A stretch of 64,000 bases of DNA from Cardiobacteriaceae bacterium. GTDB taxonomy: Bacteria; Pseudomonadota; Gammaproteobacteria; Cardiobacteriales; Cardiobacteriaceae. This document shows, one piece after another, positions 18,434 to 26,865 of this stretch. Made by a program: the position numbers and the translations under genes. The notes below the pieces were generated by a model. That model worked only from the letters and a program-made list of their open reading frames with translations. It searched no databases and was not told where the DNA came from. How positions within the stretch are numbered: the stretch's first letter is position 1; each line of letters starts with the position of its first letter. The DNA lies in assembly GCA_030529365.1 (NCBI GenBank), contig JAUMXB010000003.1, positions 62,001-126,000 on the forward strand, written 5' to 3'.

Positions 18434-19285
18434 ATGAATGCAAAAATGGTTTTGTTGCCGGTGGCCGAGGCGCGTCCGGTGCAGGAGGCGCAGGTGTGGT
18501 TCAAGGATGGGCTGCGCCTGTTGCGTATGCGCCTGGCGCAATGGACGACGTATTCGGTGCTGACGGTTTTCGTGCTGATTCTGGTCGCGTTTGTGGGCGA
18601 CAGCCTGATCGCGGCGACGGAAAAGGCGGGCGGCGGGATGCTGGGCCATGTGGCGCTCTTTGCCAAGCTGGTTCTGATGAATCTGGCCACGATTGCGACG
18701 CATGGCGGGATGTTTCTCGGCATGATGCGCGTGGTGCAGGGCGGCGCGGTACGCATTCACGACATGAACTGGCTGTTTTCTGCGGTGCAGCGCCGCCATT
18801 TGCTGGCGCTGGCGATATTGCTCTCGGTGTGCAGCCTGGGCTATGCGCTGTTGGAGGAGCGTCTTTTTGCCGGTCAGAACATTCTCGTGCCCGATGCCAG
18901 GGGGCCGTATGTGGTGGATGGCAAGGCGTTCAACATCAACCAGGAATTGCTGATGCGCATGGGTATGCTGTTTGCCGGCTATACGCTGCTGATGTCGGTG
19001 CTGACCTGGGCGGTGCTGCCGCTGATGACGCTGTTTGCCGATGTGCCGCTCGCTCAGGCGCTGCGTTACAACTTCGACGGCCTGCGCAAGAATATTGCCC
19101 CGCTGCTCTATCTCTCCCTGCTGATGCTGCTGGTGTATTTTGCCGTCGGGCTGGTGGCCGGATTGTTGGCAACGACAGTGCCGCTGCTGTTGTTGCCGTT
19201 TGCTGCCGTGGTGGCGGTTTGGGCGTTGCCGCTCAACAATGCCTGGGTATATTCCGCATTCCGGCATATCTATACAGATTGGTAA
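18434..19285 (+). CDS. BPSS1780-family membrane protein
   Basis: A 283-residue polytopic protein with about six hydrophobic segments (about 41-62, 75-100, 122-140, 176-200, 225-248, 250-268). The N-terminal VWFKDGLRLLRMRLAQW and the C-terminal NNAWVYSAFRHIYTDW match my memory of the BPSS1780/DUF-type bacterial membrane protein family with no known activity. It is divergent from the channel gene, with 86 bp between the starts. An earlier ATG at 18429 is followed at once by a stop, so the ATG at 18434 is used with GGAGACAAG upstream. Repeat copy 6 overlaps the 3' end. Confidence 0.75.
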   Translation: MNAKMVLLPVAEARPVQEAQVWFKDGLRLLRMRLAQWTTYSVLTVFVLILVAFVGDSLIAATEKAGGGMLGHVALFAKLVLMNLATIATHGGMFLGMMRVVQGGAVRIHDMNWLFSAVQRRHLLALAILLSVCSLGYALLEERLFAGQNILVPDARGPYVVDGKAFNINQELLMRMGMLFAGYTLLMSVLTWAVLPLMTLFADVPLAQALRYNFDGLRKNIAPLLYLSLLMLLVYFAVGLVAGLLATTVPLLLLPFAAVVAVWALPLNNAWVYSAFRHIYTDW

Positions 19286-19366
19286 AAATTCTCATTACAA
19301 AGCGCTTGTTCCGATAAATTTTCTCATAATAAGCGCTTATTTATGATAAAAAACAATCATTTTTTC
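19281..19366 (-). repeat. Octamer-pair intergenic repeat, copy 6
   Basis: Octamers at 19300-19307 and 19331-19338, spacing 23 bp. The A arm (ATGATAAAAAACAATCATTT) is on the right. The left edge overlaps the stop codon of the membrane protein gene. Confidence 0.9.
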
Positions 19367-19538
19367 TTGTTTTTTTGATGCGCTGCGGAGCTTGCGGATG
19401 GCCGGCAACTTCGCGCGCGGAAAGCCGCAAGCCCTTTTCCGGGCAGGGCAGCTTTCCATCATGATTTCAATTTGACGGAATCTTTTGGCGCATGCCGGAT
19501 TCCGGGATAAGCATCATAAAAATACCGAGGAGACCCGC

Positions 19539-21347
19539 ATGGACCGCTTTGATTTCAATCATGCCCCCTACGAGCAGCTTTCCGCCGCCGAGCAGATGGT
19601 GCTGCAAAAGGCGGTGGATATTGTTTTTTTTGATGATGGCGAGGAAGTGATTCAGCCGCAGCAGGCCATTTCCCATCTGTATGTGGTGATCAAGGGGCTG
19701 GTGGCGGAAAGGGCGGCGGACGGCGAGGTGCTGACGCTCTATCGCAGCCGCGACACTTTCGATGCGCGCGCCCTGATGGAAGGCAGCACGCAAAGCCGCT
19801 TCACGGTAGAGGAACAGGCGTTGCTCTATCGTCTGCCGCGCGCGGCGGTGCTGGAAGTGATGGAATCCAATCCGCGCTTCAGTGCCTATTTTTATGCCGG
19901 TGTTGCCGAAAAGCTCGCAAACCTGTCGGAACGCGCGCATGCCCACGAATTTGAAAGCCTGTTCACGGCCACCGTGCGCGATGCCTATCGCCAGGATACG
20001 CTGTGGCTGGAAGGCGATGTCCGCCTTGCCGATGCGGCCGCTGCGATGAAGGCGCACAAAAGCAAATCCGCGCTGATCCGCCACGAAGGCAGAACGGGTC
20101 TGCTTACCGAATCGGTTTTCCGCGATATTCTCATTGCCGGTGCCAGCGCCGACGAGCCGTTGCACAGCTGGGCAACGTTCAGCCTGATCGGCGTGGAAAT
20201 GGACGATTTTCTCTTCAACGCCCTGCTCAGCATGATGCAGCACCAGATCCAGCGTGTGGTAGTCCTTGAGAATGACATCGCCGTGGGCACGCTGGAGCAG
20301 ATCGACGTGCTGGCCTATTTTTCCAACCATTCGCATCTGGTGGCGCAGCGTCTGGAAGTGGCGGGCACGATAGACGAACTCGCCACCATTGCCGCGCAAA
20401 TGACCGATTCCATCCGCATTCTGCATGGCAACGGCGTGCGCGCGCCGCAGCTTGCGCAACTGACGCAGGTGCTGAACACGGCTCTCTTTGAAAAGGCCTG
20501 GCGCATTCTGGCGCCTGCGGAGCTATATGAGCATTCGTGCCTGATCGTGATGGGCTCGGAAGGGCGCGGCGAGCAGATCCTGAAAACCGACCAGGACAAC
20601 GGCCTCATCCTGCGCGAAGGCGTGGACGAAGCGCTGGCGCGTGACGTGGCCGAGCGCTTTTCCGACACGCTCGCCCGCTTCGGCTATCCGCCGTGCAAGG
20701 GCAATATCATGGTCAGCAACGCGCAATGGCGCAAAACGGAAGACAATTTCACGCGCATGCTCGACGGCTGGTGCCGCACGCCGACACCGGAAGCCATGAT
20801 GAACCTCGCCATCTTCCTTGATGCACGCGCCGTGGCCGGCGATGCCGCCTTGCTGGATGCGGTCAAGCATCGCCTGCGCGCCAACATGCACAAGGACAGC
20901 GCCATGCTGATGACCTTCGCGCGCGCCGTGGAACTCTTCGACCACCACAGCAGCGGCTTTTTCGCGCAATGGCTGGGGCGCGGCGACAACCGCAAGATGG
21001 ATCTGAAAAAAATGGGCATTTTCCCCATCGTGCACGGCGCGCGTGCGCTGGCTCTTGAAGCAGGCATCCCGGAAAACAACACCTTCGAACGCCTGCAAAG
21101 CCTGATGCGCCTGAACATCCTCGATGCCGCGCTCGCCAAGGATGCCGGCGAAGCGCTGGCCTACCTCATGGATCTGCGCCTGAATGCCGGGCTTTCCGCC
21201 CTGCATGATCCCACCGTGGAAAGGCCGAACCAGGTTGATTTCGCTGAACTTTCCACTCTGGAGCGCGATCTGCTGAAAGATGCGCTGCAAGTGGTCAAAC
21301 GCTTCAAGCATCGTGTGCGCCAGCATTTCCACCTCGGAGGCCACTGA
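19539..21347 (+). CDS. Cyclic-nucleotide-domain/CBS/DUF294 nucleotidyltransferase-like protein
   Basis: A 602-residue signalling protein. Order: a cNMP-binding-like domain (about 10-125), a CBS-pair region (about 150-275), the DUF294 GlnD-like nucleotidyltransferase domain with GSEGRGEQ...TDQDNG (about 334-352), and a DUF294 C-terminal helical domain (about 430-595). Relatives sit beside DUF4212/VC_2705-type sodium symporters, as here, and presumably control transport by nucleotide-dependent modification; no direct assay is known to me. The start MDRFDFN at 19539 has GAGGAGACC upstream. The stop overlaps the next ATG (TGATG), so the two genes are translationally coupled. Confidence 0.88.
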   Translation: MDRFDFNHAPYEQLSAAEQMVLQKAVDIVFFDDGEEVIQPQQAISHLYVVIKGLVAERAADGEVLTLYRSRDTFDARALMEGSTQSRFTVEEQALLYRLPRAAVLEVMESNPRFSAYFYAGVAEKLANLSERAHAHEFESLFTATVRDAYRQDTLWLEGDVRLADAAAAMKAHKSKSALIRHEGRTGLLTESVFRDILIAGASADEPLHSWATFSLIGVEMDDFLFNALLSMMQHQIQRVVVLENDIAVGTLEQIDVLAYFSNHSHLVAQRLEVAGTIDELATIAAQMTDSIRILHGNGVRAPQLAQLTQVLNTALFEKAWRILAPAELYEHSCLIVMGSEGRGEQILKTDQDNGLILREGVDEALARDVAERFSDTLARFGYPPCKGNIMVSNAQWRKTEDNFTRMLDGWCRTPTPEAMMNLAIFLDARAVAGDAALLDAVKHRLRANMHKDSAMLMTFARAVELFDHHSSGFFAQWLGRGDNRKMDLKKMGIFPIVHGARALALEAGIPENNTFERLQSLMRLNILDAALAKDAGEALAYLMDLRLNAGLSALHDPTVERPNQVDFAELSTLERDLLKDALQVVKRFKHRVRQHFHLGGH

Positions 21348-21955
21348 TGTTGCGCCGCCTGTTGCGCGCACGCGAACGCCGCCAGTTGCGCGAAGAAAAA
21401 TACCAGATGCTTTATCAGGAGCACCCGGACGAAATCGTCAGCATTGACTGCGAAACCACCAGCCTCAACGTGAAAGAGGCGGAAATCATCTCCATCGGCG
21501 CGGTGAAAGTGCGCGGCAACGCCATCCTTGCGAGCGAGGCGTTTTATGTGGTGATCAAGCCGGAAGGCATGATGGAGGCGACCAACGTCACCATCCACGG
21601 CCTGCGTCCCAAGGATCTTTCTGCTGGGCTGCCTGTTCAGGAAGGGATTCGGCAATTGCTGGATTTTGTTGGCGGGCGACCGCTTCTGGGCTATTACCTC
21701 GAATACGACGTGGCGATGATCAACAAATTCCTGCACCCCATGCTCGGCATCAAGCTGCCGCAACGGCAAATCGAAGTCTCGCGCCTCTATCACGCGCGGG
21801 AAAGTCGCAAAAGCCCCTACGACATGAATATCGACCTGCGCATGGCCAGCATGATCAAGGCGCTCGGCATTCCTGACCTGCCGCGCCATGACGCGCTCAA
21901 CGATGCCATCAACGTCGCCATGATGTATCTCGCGCTCAAGGCGCGCAGCAGATGA
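21347..21955 (+). CDS. DEDDh 3'-5' exonuclease (DnaQ-like)
   Basis: A 202-residue exonuclease of the polymerase III epsilon type. The motifs are ExoI SIDCETTSL (about 34-42, Asp and Glu), ExoII LGYYLEYDVAM (about 119-129, Asp) and ExoIII RHDALNDA (about 181-188, His and Asp), giving DEDDh. It lacks the C-terminal polymerase-binding extension of DnaQ, so it is not the replicative proofreading subunit. It overlaps the DUF294 gene by one base, a pairing seen in many proteobacteria next to acetate-type symporters. How an exonuclease serves that unit is unknown. Confidence 0.88.
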   Translation: MLRRLLRARERRQLREEKYQMLYQEHPDEIVSIDCETTSLNVKEAEIISIGAVKVRGNAILASEAFYVVIKPEGMMEATNVTIHGLRPKDLSAGLPVQEGIRQLLDFVGGRPLLGYYLEYDVAMINKFLHPMLGIKLPQRQIEVSRLYHARESRKSPYDMNIDLRMASMIKALGIPDLPRHDALNDAINVAMMYLALKARSR

Positions 21956-21956
21956 G

Positions 21957-22042
21957 ATGGTAAAAACTACCATATAAAGCGCTTTATATGGTAGTTTTCT
22001 ATCATAATAAGCGCTTAATAATGGTAAAAAACAGCTATTTTT
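21957..22042 (-). repeat. Octamer-pair intergenic repeat, copy 7
   Basis: Octamers at 21977-21984 and 22009-22016 with 24 bp between. All three AT modules are of the GGTA...TACC type. The A arm on the right is GGTAAAAAACAGCTATTTTT. It starts 2 bp after the exonuclease stop codon. Confidence 0.88.
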
Positions 22043-22100
22043 CCATATTTTTTGATATGGCTATTCAGCCTGAAAATCCATGCCGAATCTTCGGTAAACA

Positions 22101-22243
22101 GACGGAGCGAACGCAGGCCAGCGGATTTCCATGAAAATGTCACTGCATTTTCATGGGATTCCGGTGGTGGGTGCGCAGCACGAACCCCAACATTTTTGCT
22201 GGCGTTCGCTTTCAGTTCAGCGCCAGCCTGCGTTTGTTCCGCC
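22101..22243. repeat. Nested inverted repeats between exonuclease and DUF4212 genes
   Basis: An outer imperfect pair joins 22101-22124 (GACGGAGCGAACGCAGGC...) with 22221-22243. An inner pair CCATGAAAATG (22129-22139) / CATTTTCATGG (22146-22156) lies inside. The rest of the gap to 22589 holds no recognised gene. Confidence 0.65.
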
Positions 22244-22589
22244 TGTTTTGGGGCGAGAATGTTCAAACACAAAGAACAGCCAAATCCTGCCAACAATCTT
22301 CCGTCTTCTTTCTCTCCGCTGCATTGCAGCATGCCGCCATTTCCCTTGTTCTCAATGCCTGCCAGACCGTGCCATTTTCCGCAATGCTGCGTTGCAGCAT
22401 GATAAAAATTCCTGATGCTTCATGAGGTTGACCAGAAAAAAAGATGCCTTGCCCTCTTGCGGCGGGGATGGTGGTTTGTGCTATTCTCGGGTGGCCATTC
22501 GCGAATGAAAGTCCGTTAATGGTTGCCGGCCGGCCTGTCCGCAGGCAAAAAAGCCGAAAGCAATGCATCAAAATATAGAGGAGGCACAC

Positions 22590-22850
22590 ATGTCCGCAGA
22601 TTCCAATGCTGCCGCATACTGGAAGGCCAATATCCGCATCATCAGCATCTGTCTGGTGGTTTGGGCGCTATGCTCCTACGGCTGCGCCATCGTTTTGAGA
22701 CCCATGCTCGCCGGCATCAAAATCGGCGGGCAGGATCTCGGGTTCTGGTTTGGCCAGCAGGGCTCGATTCTCTGCTTTATCGCCATCATCTTTTTTTACT
22801 CGTGGCGCATGAACAAGCTCGACGAGAAATTTGGCGTGCATGAGGAGTAA
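22590..22850 (+). CDS. DUF4212 small subunit of sodium:solute symporter
   Basis: An 86-residue membrane protein with two hydrophobic segments (about 19-37 and 51-71) and the family features AAAYWKANIRI near the N-terminus and the FWFGQQGSI turn. DUF4212 proteins are always found just before a VC_2705-type sodium/solute symporter and are thought to be its small subunit. The symporter starts 3 bp after this stop. The ATG at 22590 was chosen over one at 22563 because GAGGAGG lies 6 bp upstream of it. Confidence 0.9.
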   Translation: MSADSNAAAYWKANIRIISICLVVWALCSYGCAIVLRPMLAGIKIGGQDLGFWFGQQGSILCFIAIIFFYSWRMNKLDEKFGVHEE

Positions 22851-22853
22851 GCG

Positions 22854-24623
22854 ATGAGCCAGTTTGCCATCAACCTGATTTTCGTCGGCGGTTCGTTTGC
22901 CCTCTATTTCGCCATCGCCATCTGGGCGCGCGCCGGTTCCACCAAGGAATTCTATGTGGCGGGCGGCGGCGTGCATCCCGTTTTGAACGGCATGGCGACC
23001 GGCGCTGACTGGATGAGCGCCGCGTCCTTCATTTCCATGGCAGGTTTGCTCGCCATGAACGGCTACGGCGCTTCCGCCTATCTCATGGGCTGGACGGGCG
23101 GTTATGTCTTGCTTGCGCTTCTGCTCGCGCCCTACCTGCGCAAATTCGGTAAGTTCACCGTGCCCGATTTCATCGGCGACCGCTTCTACAGCAAGACCGC
23201 GCGCCTCATTGCCGTGGTGTGCCTGATCATCGCCTCCACCACTTACGTCATCGGCCAGATGACCGGCGCGGGCGTGGCGTTTTCGCGCTTCCTTGAAATC
23301 GACAAGGACATGGGCCTGATGATTGCCGCAGTCGTCGTGCTCTTCTATGCGGTACTCGGCGGCATGAAAGGCATTACCTACACGCAGGTTGCGCAATATA
23401 TCGTGCTCATCATCGCCTATACCATTCCGGCGGTATTCATCTCCTTCCAGTTGACCGGCAACCCCTTGCCGCCGCTGGGGCTTTTTGGCGATGACGTCAC
23501 CAGCGGCACGCCGCTTCTGCAAAAGCTCGACCAGATCATCACCGATCTCGGCTTTACCGCCTACACCAGCCATGTGGCCGACAAGCTCAACATGTTCCTG
23601 CTCACCCTGTCGCTCATGATCGGCACGGCGGGGCTGCCGCACGTCATCATCCGCTTCTTCACCGTGCCGAAAGTCTCGGATGCGCGTTCATCGGCGGGCT
23701 GGGCGCTCGTTTTCATCGCGCTGCTCTATACCACGGCGCCGGCAGTCGGCTCCATGTCGCGCCTGAACCTGATGCACACCATTTATCCGCAGGGAACGCA
23801 GGAAGCGCCGATCGATTTCGAAGCGCGTCCCGACTGGATGAAAACCTGGGAAAGCACTGGCCTTCTCAAATTCGAGGATAAAAACGGCGACGGCAAGATA
23901 CAGTATTACAACGACAAATCGGAATCTTTCGCAGCCACTGCGCAAGAGCGCGGCTGGGCGGGCAACGAGCTTTCCGTCAACAACGACATCATGGTGCTCG
24001 CCAACCCGGAAATCGCCAATTTGCCCGCCTGGGTCATCGGTCTGATTGCCGCAGGCGGTTTGGCGGCAGCGCTCTCCACTGCCGCAGGGCTGTTGCTTGC
24101 CATCTCGTCCGCCATCTCGCATGACCTCATCAAGAAAACGCTGAAGCCCGATATCACGGACAAAGGCGAACTTCTTGCCGCGCGCATCTCGATGACGATA
24201 GCCATCATCGTTGCCACCTGGCTTGGCATGAACCCGCCCGGCTTTGCCGCGCAGGTTGTCGCGCTTGCCTTCGGCATCGCTGCCGCCTCCATCTTCCCGG
24301 CGCTGATGATGGGCATCTTCTCCAAGCGCGTGAACAATACCGGCGCCATTGCCGGCATGCTTGCGGGCCTTGGCGTGACGTGCGTATATATCTTCCTCTA
24401 CATGGGCTGGTTCTTCATCCCCGGCACCAACCTGTACGCCAACACGCCGGACAACTGGATCTTCGGTATCTCCCCGCTCGGCATCGGCCCGATCGGCGCT
24501 GCCATCCACTTCATCGTCGCCTTTGCCGTCTCTGCCATGGGCAAAGTGCCGCCGCAGGAAGTGCAGGATCTGGTGGAAAGCGTGCGCTATCCGCGCGGCG
24601 CTGGCCATGCTGTGATGCACTGA
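22854..24623 (+). CDS. Sodium:solute symporter, VC_2705 subfamily (acetate/carboxylate type)
   Basis: A 589-residue SSS-family transporter with about 13 membrane helices. TM1-2 carry the Na+-site region ATGADWMSAASFISMAG (about 44-60), and the C-terminal half has PAWVIGLIAAGGLAAALSTAAGLLLAIS. The closest known carriers take acetate or other short carboxylates (ActP/DctP-like), but the substrate here is not established. A soluble loop at about 320-370 contains DKNGDGKIQYYN, which fits an EF-hand calcium loop (D-x-N-x-D-G-x-I). With DUF4212, DUF294 and exonuclease upstream it forms the conserved carrier neighbourhood. Confidence 0.9.
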   Translation: MSQFAINLIFVGGSFALYFAIAIWARAGSTKEFYVAGGGVHPVLNGMATGADWMSAASFISMAGLLAMNGYGASAYLMGWTGGYVLLALLLAPYLRKFGKFTVPDFIGDRFYSKTARLIAVVCLIIASTTYVIGQMTGAGVAFSRFLEIDKDMGLMIAAVVVLFYAVLGGMKGITYTQVAQYIVLIIAYTIPAVFISFQLTGNPLPPLGLFGDDVTSGTPLLQKLDQIITDLGFTAYTSHVADKLNMFLLTLSLMIGTAGLPHVIIRFFTVPKVSDARSSAGWALVFIALLYTTAPAVGSMSRLNLMHTIYPQGTQEAPIDFEARPDWMKTWESTGLLKFEDKNGDGKIQYYNDKSESFAATAQERGWAGNELSVNNDIMVLANPEIANLPAWVIGLIAAGGLAAALSTAAGLLLAISSAISHDLIKKTLKPDITDKGELLAARISMTIAIIVATWLGMNPPGFAAQVVALAFGIAAASIFPALMMGIFSKRVNNTGAIAGMLAGLGVTCVYIFLYMGWFFIPGTNLYANTPDNWIFGISPLGIGPIGAAIHFIVAFAVSAMGKVPPQEVQDLVESVRYPRGAGHAVMH

Positions 24624-24634
24624 TCCCGCTCACG

Positions 24635-24673
24635 GGCAGACCGGGTCAGGCATGGCTACTGTCCTGGTCTGCC
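24635..24673. terminator. Hairpin after the symporter gene
   Basis: GGCAGACC (24635-24642) pairs with GGTCTGCC (24666-24673), with further pairs inside. It is 11 bp after the stop. No T-run follows, so it may stabilise the 3' end rather than terminate. Confidence 0.5.
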
Positions 24674-24692
24674 AAGAAAACAAAAAAACAAC

Positions 24693-24779
24693 GAAAAATA
24701 ATCGTTTTTTACCAAACCAAAGCGCTTATCGTGCAAAAATTTTGCATGATAAGCGCTTCTTATTGAGAAAAAATACCAT
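24693..24779. repeat. Octamer-pair intergenic repeat, copy 8
   Basis: Octamers at 24720-24727 and 24751-24758, spacing 23 bp. The central module is GCAAAAATTTTGC. The right arm GAGAAAAAATACCAT runs straight into the ATG of the next gene. Confidence 0.9.
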
Positions 24780-25289
24780 ATGCTCTGGGAACTGATCGCC
24801 ACCTTAGCTGCCGGCGTCGGCGCGGCAGGCCTTGCCCTTCTGGCGCGCAGCCTCGTCAAAACCCTGCCGAAAACCCTGATTCCCGCTGCGGGCGGCCTCG
24901 GCATGCTCGCTTTCCAGATTGCCAGCGAATACCAATGGTTCGAGCATACCCGCGCGCGTTTGCCGGAAGGCGCCGTCGTCATTGCCGAGCAGACGGAAAG
25001 CGCGTGGTACAAGCCGTGGAGCCATTTCAAACCGGCCATCTCGCGTTTTGCCGCCGTGGACAGCCGCAACCACCAATCCTTTCGCGGCAATCCGCATCAG
25101 CGCCAAACGCTGCTCTATTTCTTCGAGCGCCGCGCGCCCGTGCAACACTGGCCGGTGCTCATTGATTGCACGAGCGGCATGCAGGCCAATCTTCCCGCAT
25201 CGCCATCCGCATCAGCCGAACCCGATTGGCAGGAAACGCCGTACAGCCGCGAAATCGCGCGATGGCTTTGCGCTGACCATGCGAAATGA
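24780..25289 (+). CDS. Hypothetical membrane-anchored protein
   Basis: A 169-residue protein with an N-terminal hydrophobic region (about 4-25) and a second weaker one (about 30-48, GGLGMLAFQIASEYQWF), then a soluble part rich in aromatic and charged residues ending in an acidic/alanine tail. I do not recognise the family. Codon use matches the GC-rich neighbours, so it is probably a real gene. No convincing ribosome-binding site exists because the start codon lies directly at the end of repeat copy 8; translation from a later start is possible. Confidence 0.6.
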   Translation: MLWELIATLAAGVGAAGLALLARSLVKTLPKTLIPAAGGLGMLAFQIASEYQWFEHTRARLPEGAVVIAEQTESAWYKPWSHFKPAISRFAAVDSRNHQSFRGNPHQRQTLLYFFERRAPVQHWPVLIDCTSGMQANLPASPSASAEPDWQETPYSREIARWLCADHAK

Positions 25290-25437
25290 TGCCACCGTGG
25301 CGTCAATCAAAACGCTGCCAGGCGGCTGAACCCATCCTGTGCAACATGCGGCTATGTGTTCTCGCATTCACCGCGCTTGTCAATCTTCGTGATTTCTATG
25401 CTCGGATTTTCCCCGCGAGACAAGATATCTACACAAT

Positions 25438-25460
25438 CCATGCCGGTATAAATGGCATGG
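25438..25460. repeat. Short hairpin in the gap after the hypothetical gene
   Basis: CCATGCC (25438-25444) pairs with GGCATGG (25454-25460). The 300-bp gap 25290-25594 otherwise holds only repeat copy 9. Confidence 0.6.
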
Positions 25461-25500
25461 TGAGTGATATCCCGGTCTTCTGAAGGAATGTGCGGCGATA

Positions 25501-25588
25501 AATGGTAAATTTTCTCACTATTAAGCGCTTATGATGAGAAAATTTCTCATGATAAGCGCTTCATCATGGTAAAAAATAACTATTTTTG
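25501..25588 (-). repeat. Octamer-pair intergenic repeat, copy 9
   Basis: Octamers at 25523-25530 and 25554-25561, spacing 23 bp. The central module GAGAAAATTTCTC is a perfect palindrome. The A arm (GGTAAAAAATAACTATTTTT) ends 7 bp from the stop codon of the converging gene. Confidence 0.93.
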
Positions 25589-25594
25589 ATAGAT

Positions 25595-26269
25595 TCATAT
25601 AAGTTCATTGAAACCAAAGGATATTTCCCCGTTTTCATCGCTGCGGTGCAGACCGGGGGCGATGCGGATGCGCATGTCGGCGAGTTCGCGCTCGATGGTG
25701 CGGCAGACGGCACGCACGCCCAGTTTGCCGGAGACGCCATCGCGTTGCGCGATTTCTCCGGCAGTTTCCCGCCATTCGCGCAGGTCGCCGTTGCCGCCCG
25801 CGCGCTGGAAATAAGTGGCAAGCGTTTTGCGCAGGGGATCGAAGCGGCCAAATTGGGCGTCGGCAGGATCGGTGCGCACGGTGAAGGGCGTGCCATCCTG
25901 CGGCAGGAAGGCGATGCAGGATTGCTGAAAATATTCGCCGAGGCGGGCGATGGTGAGCAGGAAATTGGCGTCGTGGCAGAGGTTGGTTGCGACATACCAA
26001 ATCACGCCGTCGCGATCAATGAGGGTATAGACGCCGTAACGCCTGTATTCGAGAAAGGCCTTGAGCAGCCGGTTGTTGCGGGTTTGCCGTGCCTGCACGT
26101 CGGCAGGAAGCTCGGTCGGGAAGATGGCGTTCAGGTCTTCGGCGGCGATGCTGCGCACAGGCACTTCTTCATATGACTCGCGCCGGGCGTTGGCACGGAG
26201 TATGGCGCAATCATGCTGCGCGGCAAGCGTTTGCAGGCGGGCAAGGATTTGGTCGGTAAATGTTGTCAT
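25595..26269 (-). CDS. Hypothetical protein, 224 residues
   Basis: The start MTTFTDQILARLQ at 26269 has an AAGGAGACC ribosome-binding site. The protein is predicted cytosolic with mixed alpha/beta character. The middle part, RRYGVYTLIDRDGVIWYVATNLCHDANFLLTIARLGEYF, resembles no family I can name. There is no signal peptide or membrane helix. It lies 22 bp downstream of a 56-residue ORF on the same strand, which probably belongs to the same transcript. Confidence 0.7.
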   Translation of the reverse strand: MTTFTDQILARLQTLAAQHDCAILRANARRESYEEVPVRSIAAEDLNAIFPTELPADVQARQTRNNRLLKAFLEYRRYGVYTLIDRDGVIWYVATNLCHDANFLLTIARLGEYFQQSCIAFLPQDGTPFTVRTDPADAQFGRFDPLRKTLATYFQRAGGNGDLREWRETAGEIAQRDGVSGKLGVRAVCRTIERELADMRIRIAPGLHRSDENGEISFGFNELI

Positions 26270-26291
26270 AAGGTCTCCTTGTGAAGTGGAT

Positions 26292-26462
26292 TCAAACAAA
26301 ATGCTGGCTGGCTTTGCGCAACGCGGCAATCCATCGCGCGCTATCGGCAAAGGTTGCAGGCAGTGGATTTGGGGAGAAGGCATGAGGATGCTGCACGCGT
26401 TTCTCGGTGAGAAAAATGCGCAGGATGAGGCATTCGCTGTAAGGCGTGAGTCGGTTGGTCAT
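26292..26462 (-). CDS. Small hypothetical protein, 56 residues
   Basis: An unreported-size frame with ATG at 26462, a GGAG ribosome-binding site 8 bp upstream and a TGA 22 bp before the next gene. The product begins MTNRLTPYSECLILRIFLTE and contains SARWIAALRKASQHF near the end. It looks like a helical small protein. The good ribosome-binding site and gene-like spacing support it. No family is recognised. Confidence 0.5.
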   Translation of the reverse strand: MTNRLTPYSECLILRIFLTEKRVQHPHAFSPNPLPATFADSARWIAALRKASQHFV

Positions 26463-26592
26463 GCAGCTCTCCGGTTAAGGTTCGCTGCAAGGATAGCGAT
26501 ACATGCGACAGCATTTGCCGCATGGAATCCGGGTGTGATGATTGGCGGGATGGGGATAGAAGGGAAAGCGCCTATGTCTTGTCAGGATTGAG

Positions 26593-26637
26593 AAGTTTTC
26601 TCACTATAAGCGCTTGATGGTGAGAAATTTTATCATA
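26593..26637. repeat. Octamer repeat, copy 10 (half element)
   Basis: A single octamer at 26608-26615 flanked by AAGTTTTCTCACTAT and GGTGAGAAATTTTATCAT. It sits 21 bp beyond the end of the dynamin/patatin operon, where it may terminate transcription. Confidence 0.85.
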
Positions 26638-26658
26638 GCTGTTAGAGAAACAGGTGTT

Positions 26659-26865
26659 TCAGAATGATTTTCGGTGTTTTCTGGATTTCCACTCGAAGAC
26701 TATGCGATCAACAAGTCCGGCCTTTTTCAATGTAATTTTGCTGCCGCATCGCGGGCAACGGCGGTCAGACGGGGCAAAGAGGGCATCGCCGCGTTGCAAG
26801 AGAGGGTCTTTCCAGTGGCATTGCGTGCATTGCCAATGGCGCGGATAAGGGCTGGCAACAGGCAC
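26659..26865 (-). CDS. Small zinc-ribbon protein
   Basis: A 68-residue protein with four cysteines, CTQC (13-16) and CPRC (37-40), spaced as in a zinc ribbon, followed by a basic tail (KSRKHRKSF). It could bind nucleic acid or a partner protein. The start is a GTG at 26865 that overlaps the stop of the HEPN gene (TAGTG), with AAGGAAG upstream, so it is translationally coupled as the last gene of the five-gene operon. An ATG start at 26904 is possible but would overlap by 40 bp. A specific function cannot be assigned. Confidence 0.75.
   Translation of the reverse strand: MPVASPYPRHWQCTQCHWKDPLLQRGDALFAPSDRRCPRCGSKITLKKAGLVDRIVFEWKSRKHRKSF

Noticed and set aside
22052-22425. Overlapping small plus-strand frames before DUF4212
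   Set aside because: Three frames open at once across inverted repeats, with Cys/Phe-rich products and no ribosome-binding site, so they are by-products of the repeat structure.
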